From the NCBI GenBank assembly GCA_933207985.1, contig OW240913.1, positions 360,211,699-360,275,698 on the forward strand: a stretch of DNA of 64,000 bases, read 5' to 3'. Made by a program: the position numbers and the translations under genes. The stretch is from Pelobates cultripes. Lineage: Eukaryota; Chordata; Amphibia; Anura; Pelobatidae. Under the pieces are notes generated by a model that did not search any database, was not told the origin of the DNA, and saw only the letters and a list, made by a program, of their open reading frames with translations. This document shows, in pieces, positions 26,285-37,300 of the stretch (positions are counted from its first letter, which is position 1; each line of letters opens with the position of its first letter).

Positions 26285-29200
26285 AATTCACTGGAACAGA
26301 TGACTAAACTAAATTATATAGACATGAAAAATTGAGATTTTTATTTTTTTAAGGAAACCAAAATATTTTGCCCTGCACTAGTCTAAAAAGAAGCATTTGA
26401 GGAAGCCGGTCACCTTGTAGCAAAATAGAAGAATCAAGGTACCACAAGACAATATTAAGACAGCACTATATGGCTAGTCAAGAGTAAACTCTCAATATAG
26501 TGTTACCCAGTAGTGTTTGCAGCAGCTGAGAGTGATGGGAGATTCAATCCACGGCATCCTGCAGGCGTACTCCCCAACCGATATAACTAGTCCTCTAACT
26601 CCAAGTATAGGCTTAGAACCCTAACCCTATGTACTACACTAACCCAAGTACCCGTCTCCCTAACGCTAGGTAACCTTTAATCCAATGAGAGCCATTAAAA
26701 GCATTCCCATTATGAATGACTCTCTAATGGCGCTACATCATTTTGAGCTTTCTCTTTGAAAAGAATACCATGTGTCATAGCTGATCTGTTATTGCTCTCA
26801 ATTCCTTTCATGTCACTTAAATGAATAGACAGTTCTGTAAACAGAGCCCCCTTTCTCAGTGGGAAACGCTGTGACAGGCAGTCTCTGTTTACATAATTTA
26901 ATCTATAATGTATTATTAATAATTACTGACTGTGAAGATAATGGATGATTTTAGGATTTACAAGCGTGCTGCTCGTGCAAAACATATCATTGCAAATAAC
27001 GCATGTTGTGTTCCCTGAACAACACTCAGAGGTTCTCCAACTCACTGAAAGGGACACGCCAAGCACCACAACCACTTCAGTTTACTCCAGAGCTTGTGGT
27101 TCTATTGAGCTGACCGTGCAAACTTAATTTCAAATTCCCTGGCGCCTTATATTTCACTGGTGGGTAAACTCCAACCCCTATTTTTATTGAACAGTTCTAA
27201 TCTGTCAATAAATAGTATATAATTTTTATTTCATTAAATGTCTATTATATACGGGGTACATAACTTATATTGTCAGACATTACAGATGTCTGTACTAGAC
27301 ATACAGAAACAGTAGGTGAAGAGGGCCTTGCCCAACAAGCTTGCAATCTAAAAGGATGAGGGTAATGTATAAATTGCATTGTGTTCATGTTTGCGCAGTT
27401 TTGTGTGTGCCATTTTCTTCTCTACTATTTTATTGTGTGTAAAACTGTCACTCTGTCCATTATACTATATGCCTTTTTTTTTTTTTTTACCCTTCCTGTA
27501 GTGTGCCTATAATCTAGGTTTACACTATTTTTTATTTCTTTCAGATTTTCTGCTTATTTTTCCCTGATGATATCAGTATGATAATTAGCTGCTACCTGTT
27601 ACATGTAACCCCTCATAGGACAGGTTTCACCTCTTTGTTTATAGATTGGAAATATCAAATTTGTGAACTGAAAAAAAATAATCTCAAAACGGACCAGAAC
27701 AATTAAATTGCAGAAGAGGTGCAGCAAACAGTAATTTGGTACAAATAAGGAAGCAGACCATAATATGTAAAGAGCAAAAATGGGAGAATCAAGAAGGGGG
27801 TGGTTAAAAACCAATTCACTTAATGGGACTCCCTGAAGTGGAGCGCTAAATTTGTACTTAGCCCTACACCCAGGGGTATTTAAATCTCAAACGGAGATAA
27901 ACATGGAACAGAAAATAAGAGAAGATACAATAGTGAAGTATATCAAGGAATAATACACAAATTCTTAAATACAAAAAACAAACTCACAAATATAGAGCCA
28001 AGTGAAGGACTGGCTCAAATCTCAAGCGTCAGGAGACACCTTCCCCTTTAACTGGTTTCCTTTCCCTCAGTACTCAGAAAGAGAGAAAGAAGATATCCTT
28101 CTAGTGTAGTATATTATGATCAGGAAATAAATACAAATAAAAGTTGAGTCTAAGAATGCTCACCTTTTGCAGAGCCAACTATGAGGACCTGGCTCAGGTG
28201 GAAACAGCCTGTTACCCACTAAAGGGGGGTAGAGCCTTCTTTAGAGCAGACAGCAGCAGGATAGCAGCAGGATGGAGATAGCAGCAAATGGACTGGTAAA
28301 GATCCAAAGATCAAAATTTATTAAAAATAAATATGTATAAAAAAACCTATATACCTTATAAAACAATAAAATAAATGTCCATATAAATGCTTTGTAAATC
28401 CTCCGAGACACGTTTTGCCCTCTCCTCGGGCTTTCTCAATCGAAGTATCTCCTCATTGTTACTTCCTGCTTTTTAAATTGTGTATATTTACACATACACA
28501 CTATACATGTTTTTAGTAGCATTGCTAGTTTCAGAGCCACTGTCCCGAGCAGTCTATTTTAGGTTTTTGTTCGGTCAATACCCATAGACACCCCAAATTT
28601 ACCTAGTAGCTGCTGGAAAAACCTTGCTTGATTTCTGATTTTCACCCAATAGACCCACCTTAGTAATGTGTCATTTTTAAAAATTGGGAGCCTTTGATTC
28701 TTTGTGAATTCTTTACGGGAGACCTCCTTTTTAACCTGACTAAATTTTTCCACTTTCTTTACTCTCGTCTCCATTTTACCCCAGAACTGATCGATATACT
28801 TATTGTGTTCATATTATATAGTATATTTAACACTTTTTATGGTTTGTTTTAAACACTTCTGTTTGTTAGGGTGTTTGGTAATGCACTGACAATCATTGTA
28901 TTATTCTTCTTCAAATAATAACAAAATGTTTAAATGAAGAAAAAATCATGAGAATTTAATCATAGCGGGGGAGTTATATTACAACCCATGGCTATGAGAG
29001 AAGGAGCAAAAAAAAAAAATACAAATTTTTTACAATTTTGTACAGATCGATATAAATTAAGAATATGTGTAATAAAAAAAGAGTAATAAAAGGAAAATAA
29101 AGAGGAACTATATAGTGCAATAGGTAGAGCAAAAAATTATAGGGTGCAAAAAAATACTGAGAATGGACGACAACTCAAATAGCCTGTCCATCGGTGGGTC

Positions 29201-29964
29201 CTCACTCAGATCTCAAGCTGGTTTTAGCTCATCTTGTGCCATTACAGAGAGAACCTAAATCCTATGTACATCAGACCAATCCCAATCTGCACGAGAAAGA
29301 CAGCAAGATACATACCGAGAGTAAATATCGAAAAATTCCAATGCTCACTCCAAGGGCGAAATTCTAACAACGCATGAATAACAAAAGAAAAAATGAAACG
29401 CACAGGACAGTAGCGCTTAAGATTTAGTTGCTCTGAAAACATATTTAATGAATCACACAATACAGATCTCATTACTGCAGCAGTCGAAACCAGTACTTGG
29501 TGCTATAACTACTAATGTGACTGCAGACTTTTTCAAGTTGACTTTGCTGACGTGAATTGACACTTGCAAGCCCATAAACCACATGCACATGCAGTGTATG
29601 CAGACCATTGTAAACATTAAAGCCCTAGTCAATCTTTCTTTCTTCTATGCTATTCGAATATGTTATGTCTGTTTCTGGTGTAGCTGCGTGTGGAAGCACT
29701 AGATGGCAGTGTTTATGCATTTGACTGGTCATAAGGCAGGTAGGTGCCTAATTTAACTTTGCAGAAGTTGCTGAGAGTTTGCAGGGTACAAGGATGAGAT
29801 GCTGGCAAGAGGGCTAGGGGCAATTGGCCCCCTGAATTTTAGCACACATGGGCTTCATATCATTCTTCTGGAGATTGAAGTTGGGATGTCTGTTAGCACT
29901 GTGTAATTTATACAAGGCCCAAAGTGGGGAAACCTGTCCTATGAATGTTCTTACTGTTCTTCAG
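26285..29964. other. AT-rich intergenic or intronic DNA, repeat remnants only
   Basis: No convincing gene. 27320-27360 (GGGCCTTGCCCAACAAGCTTGCAATCTA) resembles 57362-57395, perhaps old SINE sequence. 28235-28280 has short AGCAGCAGGAT repeats. 28300-28790 looks like a dispersed-repeat remnant; the 71-codon minus frame 28774-28559 (KEFTKNQRLPIFKNDTLLRW) is the only protein-like part and is unrecognised. Poly-T and poly-A runs occur at 27472-27489 and 29007-29018. Confidence 0.45.
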
Positions 29965-30166
29965 ATCTGGACTGACCCAATGGGATATGTCTCAGTGGAC
30001 TGCAGTATCCGAGTCTAAGCAGGCTGCCAGACCACAATGCGTATATAAAGTGTCCCTGCAGGTGTTTGCCAATGACCGCAGACTGGTTGTCATTGGTGGA
30101 AACAGATTTGTGGGTAACAGAGCCTTTCAGCATGTACAGATCTCTGTGAATTCTCTGTCATACTTT
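29965..30166 (+). CDS. Candidate internal exon of an unrecognised host gene
   Basis: 202 bp open in one frame (67 codons), with a pyrimidine-rich acceptor (TTACTGTTCTTCAG) before 29965 and a consensus donor (GTAAGT) at 30167. The peptide (SQWTAVSESK, YKVSLQVFANDRRLVVIGGN, HVQISVNSLSYF) alternates hydrophobic residues as in beta strands and has ordinary protein composition, unlike the repeats around it. The phase would be 2 at the start and 0 at the end. I do not recognise the family. No partner exon is visible in the window. It may also be an unknown repeat-encoded fragment. Confidence 0.4.
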
Positions 30167-30987
30167 GTAAGTCATATTGATGGAAGTTGCAGGGATATAT
30201 GATTTCACACACTCCAGGGTCTATCTGCGTCATATGCATATACAAACAAAACGGCCAATCTTTGTACTTGCCCCCAGACCAAAGGGAGCCGCCACTCCCC
30301 TGGATTTGAGGCATAAAACACATTTTGCCTCTTTGATAGTAAGCATTTTAGATCAGCATACATTAAGCTGCGGAAAGCCAGTTGAGATTCAAATTTGCTG
30401 TCTTTTTGAATTATGCCAACTAAAATTGTTGACTTAGTCACACGTCTTGATGATTGCAAGCTCAGTTGGCCAGAAAACACCATTCTTTTTTGTGTTCTGT
30501 TGTATATGACACACTGCATTACCATTTCCTCTCAGCTTTGTAGATAGATGTCGTTCTGCTTACCTGGTGGAATTATGAAATATACATATGTCTTTTTTTA
30601 AAATCTCAAGATAAAATTGTCAAGTGATATGTTTAATGTATGAAGATCACTCGTCCCTCTCTCACTGCTGTATCCTAACAGCTTAGCACAGTCCCAGCTG
30701 CCTACTTCTTATTTAACACAGTTTGCAGTCTTGCCAAATTCTATGTGACTCATAGAGGTCCATCTGCTTTCACCAGAGATTGCAAACACGTTAAAATTTA
30801 TAGCGTCAAGCTAAATTCTTTGGACAAAGTGAAATTCTTTATGTATTTGTCAATCAAATAATGTCCTTAACTCTTACTTTTGCTGTATATACTAATCTGA
30901 ATTCATTCTGATTGGAAAAACAACTCATCTGGAAAAATTCTCCCACTTAGCCACAGTCATAACTTTTTTTGGCTCAGTTTTGCCATT
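30167..30987. other. No gene seen
   Basis: AT-rich sequence following the candidate exon, plausible as intron. No clear repeat signature. Confidence 0.45.
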
Positions 30988-31087
30988 NNNNNNNNNNNNN
31001 NNNNNNNNNNNNNNNNNNNNNNNNNNNNNNNNNNNNNNNNNNNNNNNNNNNNNNNNNNNNNNNNNNNNNNNNNNNNNNNNNNNNNNN
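30988..31087. other. Assembly gap, 100 N
   Basis: Exactly 100 N, the conventional placeholder for a gap of unknown size. It abuts a tandem array, which is probably the reason for the break. Confidence 0.98.
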
Positions 31088-31334
31088 GCCCAACACATAC
31101 ATCCATGCGCACATACTGCCCAACACATACATCCATGCGCACATACTGCCCAACACATACATCCATACGTACATACTGCCCAACACATACATCCATGCGC
31201 ACATACTGCCCAACACATATATCCATACGTACATACTGCCCAACACATACATCCATGCGCACATACTGCCCAACACATACATCCATACGCACATACTGCC
31301 CAACACACACATCCATATGCACATACTGCCTAAT
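31088..31334. repeat. 30-bp minisatellite next to the gap
   Basis: About eight copies of a unit built on CCCAACACATACATCCATGC and GCACATACT, period exactly 30 bp. Variants alternate (ATGCGCAC against ATACGTAC). The unit count is a multiple of three, so all frames stay open; the resulting frames are artefacts. True length is unknown because of the gap. Confidence 0.93.
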
Positions 31335-31539
31335 ACATATACATTTTACATTGTATACATTTATGGTTGTTATAACAAATGTATTCAATTCATTTGGTGG
31401 GATTTAACTTATACTATTGTGCATTTAGTTTATGATAATGGTGGTATTTAATGTGTGCAACAGGGAACTTGTCTGAAAGGCACACTGTAAGTAAAAAAAT
31501 TTTTTTAAATATATATAATTATATTAATGTATTAGAAAT

Positions 31540-31561
31540 ATAACTGGTCACACACTCACTG

Positions 31562-31594
<33 letters not shown>

Positions 31595-31735
31595 ATCTCT
31601 CTCACACACACACACACACACTCTTACTGACAAACACACACATACACACAAACAAACACTATGTCACATTCTCACTAACACACACACACACACACACACT
31701 CTCACTGAAATACACACACACAATGTCACTCACAC
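31540..31735. repeat. CA microsatellite cluster
   Basis: Several (CA)n runs separated by CTCTC, CTCACTGA and similar linkers. Confidence 0.9.
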
Positions 31736-31829
31736 CAGTTTACATATAGTCAGTTTATTAAAACACACACCCACAAACAAACTTAACACACCAATGTTCA
31801 AACATACCCACAATAATAACCATCTCCCC

Positions 31830-32326
31830 TTATCCTCCAGTGATGCCATACCTGTTCTAGTGATGTGACTGGAGGAGAAGGGGATCATATTTCAGCCTGC
31901 AGGTATCTGCCCTGGTTCCTGGTGGAGCAGGAGAGCCGTGCACTGTGAGCACAGGCTGCTTCCTGCTCCCTTCACTGTGCTTCCTGTGTTCACAGGCAGG
32001 GGGCAGCCAGGGTACCAGGTCACATCCCGGCTTCCCCTGCCTGCAGGAAGCACAGTGCTCTGCTCGGGTACTGGGGATTCAACAGATCCCCTCTCCCTGA
32101 GCAGATGATCGGCTCTGCAGCATCAGGGAGGCAGAGGGAGCACAGGATATGGCTGCGCTGGGGTTTGGCTAAACAGCCACTTACCCAACGCTCCAACCCC
32201 AGGCAAGAGAAGCCCGCTGCCCACCCACAGGAGCAGCCCACCCAGAAACCTCCAGGTGGGCGCCCCATTCAGGTCGGCGCCCCAGGCAAATGCCTAATTT
32301 GCCTTAATGGTAGCACCGGCCCTGGT
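31830..32326. mobile_element. Probable hAT-like element fragment
   Basis: The right end GGTAGCACCGGCCCTG (to 32326) reads CAGGGCCGGTGCTACC on the other strand, which is a hAT-type terminus like those at 39999 and 61957. The left end is not identified. The inner part is GC-rich and non-coding. Confidence 0.45.
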
Positions 32327-33611
32327 TGTACCGTGATAGTTTCCTCTGTGAATCTTTGTTGTGTCTGATTTCTGATGTTCTCTAACCCAGAATGGTGAAA
32401 CTAACAGTCTATCACTTTTCTGCCTGCATTGACCTTTGATTTCATTTTGAAACTCCAAACACTGAGATCCCTGACTGGTCCTAGCATTGAGATTTACTAG
32501 ACTGATTTATTTTCACCTTTCTAAATGTTCCAGGTTAAAGCCACCCAAATCCTTAGGCCAGGCATGATATACAGTGCATGATTTGATTCTGTGGGGGGTT
32601 AAAATACATGGTTTTATCTTTAAACCCTGTTTAACGCAATGGTAAAAGCATCAAAGAGTCTTGATGAGATACTCTTAACCATCCTCTCCAATCACCAAGA
32701 AGACTCTTCATTTAATATTTAAAATCTGTTCTAAATTTACCAACTGACGGACTCGAGAAGGGTGAGAATCTAGTAATATTATTGCTGTAATTTGATTTAG
32801 CTTTGCCTAGTTCCTGTGTGATCATGCACACACAGCCTGGCATGGCATGGCATGGCATGGGTGATGGACCAGTGTCATACAACTGAACATTGGAGATTCC
32901 TGTTCTTATCACATATCAGAATGAGAGAGTAATCATGAATCATTGGAACTTCCCTGAACATTTATTTACAACACCTTGCATATGGAGTTTTGGGGCCTTT
33001 ACATTGAGTTTTGCTAACTGGTAAACTACGGGATTTTGACCTGTTTTATTTTCCAGTACTGTTTTGCATTGTCTTGTTGTTGGTTTGTTTATTTTAATAT
33101 TATTATTATTTAATTTTTTATAAAGGTGGAAAGAAAGAAAGCATACACAGCCTGGAAATATTGCATAATTAAGCCTTGGCTAATTCCACACTTTCCCACT
33201 TAAACCTATTTGAAAATACAAGAAAATATCTTACAATTAATTCTGTACTAAAACAGAGCACAGTCCCTTCCTCCCTCCTTGATGTCAATAGCACTTCACA
33301 CCTGCTTACATACCTGCTTTACGCATTCTTAGCTAACAACCACACGCTCACTTATTTTGATCACACTTTGTTCACACCTGCACCATTTCACTCACACTTA
33401 GCTCACAGCTGCACACAAACTCACACTTAGCTCACAACTGCAAACAATGTCATTTCACTCACAGTAAACTTAGTCAATACCTGCAAATATAAGCTGCCTG
33501 ATTCAGAGTTGGATGCACTTTGGATGGAAGCAGGGAAAATAAAACTCTTCCTTTGATATCACAGAACCAGAGGGCTGTCTCACAGCACTCTTTGGTAATT
33601 GTTGCAGTAAT
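32327..33611. other. No gene seen
   Basis: AT-rich sequence with a (TGGCA)n run near 32838-32860, and short repeats of ACTCACACTTAGCTCACA type at 33340-33470. No coding signal. Confidence 0.5.
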
Positions 33612-33633
33612 AATTCCCAGATTTTACTATTAA

Positions 33634-33650
33634 CATGACGTAAAGTCATG
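33634..33650. promoter_or_regulatory. DIRS B left-end palindrome, possible recombination core
   Basis: CATGAC-GTAAA-GTCATG between the inverted repeat and the left end, repeated inverted at 34238-34254. Arms are identical to element A while the spacer differs at one base. Confidence 0.5.
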
Positions 33651-33836
33651 ATTTTATTAAAGACACGGAGGCGAGTATTATGCATAACTCTTTCTTTATT
33701 TCCTCAGCAGCAAAGATAGAGGAATATAAATATTGTCAAAATGAAAGAAAAAAATGTATAGATACACAGGCAACCAATCACATAACAGAGGAAGTGACTA
33801 TAAAAGGCCTGTGTCTCCCACAATCCCCTTCTTTCT
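33650..33836. repeat. DIRS B left inverted terminal repeat
   Basis: About 187 bp, matching 39420-39234 inverted almost perfectly. Left tag GGCGAGTATTATG, right tag GGCTCATATTATG. Confidence 0.93.
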
Positions 33837-34205
33837 TGCGGAAACCGAAGACCAGATAAGAAGAACGAATCCAACTTGTCCATAACAGGAAAAAGGCAAC
33901 GAACCGAAAACTTCAAGCTAAAAGAGAGAGAGAAATATGGTAATACCCAGACTTCAAACTGTAAACTTACCAAAACAAACTGTTGGTTACTCAACGACAG
34001 ATAGTATAGGGATCAAAGCAAACATTAGCAGTTCCATGATAAACCGGAATCTGAAAAACATAAATAAATAATTAGTCGATGTGATATAACACTGAGACAC
34101 ATACCCATAGTGACATAGAAAAAAAAAAACATACCGACATGAAAAAACATACCTGAAGAGCTCAAAAGCATCTCATCCCCATACCCTCACGGGAGGGTGG
34201 GAGGG

Positions 34206-34308
34206 AATAATACTCGCCTCCGTGTCTTTAATAAAATCATGACTTTACGTCATGTTAATAGTAAAATCTGGGAATTTTATTAAAGACACGGAGGCTCATA
34301 TTATGCAA
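34206..34308. repeat. DIRS B internal complementary region
   Basis: Holds the left-type repeat start, palindrome, left extension (TTAATAGTAAAATCTGGGAA) and then the right-type end (TTTTATTAAAGACACGGAGG), i.e. a copy of the joined element ends. A G-rich block (GGGAGGGTGGGAGGG) lies just outside at 34189-34204; element A has a similar block (GGGCGGGTGGGTGGG) at 17121-17135. Confidence 0.9.
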
Positions 34309-34310
34309 GT

Positions 34311-37300
34311 TTAAAGCTGTGCGATCACCTGAGATGCTATATGCTCAATAGGTTTGAAATAGAATTCACGGAAGGTCGATTCCCTAGACCAGTCCGCAGC
34401 CCGCATGATGTCCTCTAGTCGACAGCCGACCGTAGATGCCTTAGAAGCCATAGCACCCCGAACAGAGTGAGGCGTAAAGACCGAAGTGTCAATACCCGCC
34501 GCGGATAAAAGCCAGCGCACCCATCGTGCTAGAGTCGGAGTCGAAACAGGCCTATGAGGTGTCCTAAAAGATACGAACAGAGGATGCAAGTCCAAGGAAC
34601 GAAAAGGTTGAGTAGCATCCAGATAAGTCTTCAGACATTCAACCGGACACAATGCTGGAGAGCCCGGGAACCTAGGATACGTGAACGACTTGGATGCCGA
34701 CTTTGTCCTCCTGGATATGTTGAAAGTAACACCCTCCGGGGTGAACACAATGGCGTCCCAGTCAAGGGCCCTAACATCAGATACCCTCTTACATGAAACC
34801 AAACAGAGTAGCATCACTAGTTTGGAGGATAACTGCTTGAGACTCAGTTCGTGGTTAGGATACCAAGATGAGAGGAATCGTAACATGATGTTGACGTCCC
34901 AGAAGGCAGAGAAGCGAGGTCTAGGAGGGCGAGCGAGGCGGATGCCTTTGAGAAGGCGGCACACAAAAGGATGTCTGCCGACTGGTGAGCCATCCAAACC
35001 ACTATGCCCGGCCGAAATCGCTGAGCGGTAGAGGTTGACGGTGCGGTATGCCTTGCCCGTCTCAAACAGTGTCGTGAGAAACTCCAGGATCAGATGGAGA
35101 GGGGCAGATACGGGATCCACAGACCGTTCCATGCACCAATCAGACCACGAATTCCATGAAGCACGGTAGGCTGATCTCGTACCGGGGGCCCAGGCGTTAT
35201 CGAGGAGCAGGAGAGTTGATCGCGGAACATTTGGGACAGCCCAGGTTCCCCTGAAAGGAGCCACGCCACAAGAGGCAACTGTCGTTGACGCACCAGATCG
35301 TGAGAGTTCCCATCCGGATCCAGAAGGAGGTCCTGGAAGCACGGGATCAACCGGGGATAGTCTATTGACAACTCCAACAGACGAGGGAACCATGGTCTGG
35401 ATCTCCACAGGGGGGTGATCAAAACCAGGCGGCACTCGTGACGAGTCATCTTCGATATCGTGCGGGCGATCATGTTGAACGGGGGAAAGGCATAAAGGCA
35501 GCCCGGTGGCCATTCCTGGAGAAAGGTGTCCGTCGCGACCGCTGCCGGGTCCGGCCTCCAGCTGTAAAATTCCGGTAGTTGAGCGTTCAGACGGGACGCG
35601 AACAGATCCATCCTGAACCGCCCCCATAGTCTGTCCAGGCCTTGGAATACCGAAACGTGCAAATGCCAGTCTCCCAAGTCTCTCAAATGTCTGGAATTCC
35701 AATCCGCGTTCGAATTGTCCAGCCCCGGAATGTGTTCCGCTGTCACGGACACATTGTTGAAAAGGCAAAATTGCCAAAAATCTTTCGCTAGCAGGGCCAA
35801 CATCCTGGACTTGGTGCCTCCAAGGTGGTTGATATAACGTACCGCCAACACGTTGTCCATCTTGAGAAGAACGCAGCAGTTCGCCCGCCCTGGGGTAAGG
35901 CTGCGAATCGCGAATGCCCCTGCCAGGAGCTCGAGGCAATTGATGTGCAGGGATCTCTCCGTCTCGGACCATCTGTCTCCTGTGGAAACGTTGCCACAAT
36001 GAGCCCCCCAGCCGTGTAAGCTGGCATCCGACTCTATTACCACGTCCGGGATGGAACCGAAGATGGCCCTCCCGTTCCAGGCTTCCATGTGGGCTAACCA
36101 CCACACCAGTTCGTCTCTGGACTCCACGTCCAGCTGTACGCGGGATTCGTAGGAACGACCTGATCGGAGGTGAGAACCCTTGAGCCTTTGGAGGGCACAA
36201 TAATGGAGTGGGCCCGGGAATATCGCCTGAATGGAGGCCGCAAGGAGACCGATAATGCGTGCCAATTGCCTGATGGATAGATCTTGCACACGCAGAGCCC
36301 TTCGAAGTTCCTTTCGGATGGCTCTGATCTTTGAATCCGGCAAGTATAGGAATTGGCGGATGGAATCCACCTGGAAACCTAGGAACTCCATCGACTGCGA
36401 TGGGTCCAGGACCGATTTGTCCCAATTGATCAAGAACCCCAGGTTTTGCAGTAGATCGATCGTCCATCCCAAATGCATGAGAAGCTGGTCTCTGGACTGG
36501 GACATGATTAAGATGTCGTCCAGGTAAATGATTAAACGCACCCCACGGGTACGGAGGAACTCCATAGGAGGCTTCATGATCTTGGTGAAGCACCATGGCG
36601 CCGAGGAGAGGCCGAAAGGCAGACAGGTAAAGCGCCAGCGTCTCCCATGCCAGGTGAAGTGCAGGTAATCTCTGTACTCCATCGCTATCGGGACCGTGAA
36701 ATACGCGTCCTTCAGATCCAACTTGGCCAGCCAGTCTGACTGACGGAGGAGGTCCCTGAGGCAGTGTATACCCTCCATCTGAAAGTGTTGGTACCGGAGG
36801 AATGCGTTGAGGGGACGGAGATTTATCACTGGGCGGACTCCGCCCCCTTTCTTGGGGACCAGGAAGAGATTGCTCGTAAAGCCTTGAGCGGCGAACGGCA
36901 ACTCTTCTATAGCGCCTTTCGACAGCATCTCCTCGACTTCTGCCGAGATCATCTCGTCTTGGTCTAGCGGGAGAGACAATTCCCTGGGGACATGAAATTG
37001 GACAGGGAGAGAAACAAACTCCAGGCAATAGCCCTTCACACACTGTAGAACCCAAGCGTCTGAAGTAATACTTGCCCACTCTTGGTGGAACAGAGCCAGC
37101 CTGCCCGCTACCCGCGCCCGAGTAATATGGGAAGAAGGGGTACTTACCATAAGGGCGTCTTCCCGAAGCGGCACCGCGGGGGTATCTGGAGCCCCAAGGT
37201 CTCCCTCTGGCTGGGAAGAAAGGAGGCGTCCTCGGATCCTGGAATCCCCGGGACGGGAAAAAGGAACCTCTTTGGGCACGTGAGGAGCCACGGAAACCAC

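Noticed and set aside
30925..31451. Frames of 100-160 codons across the N gap
   Set aside because: A 30-bp period keeps every frame open and the N run is translated as unknown residues. No real protein.
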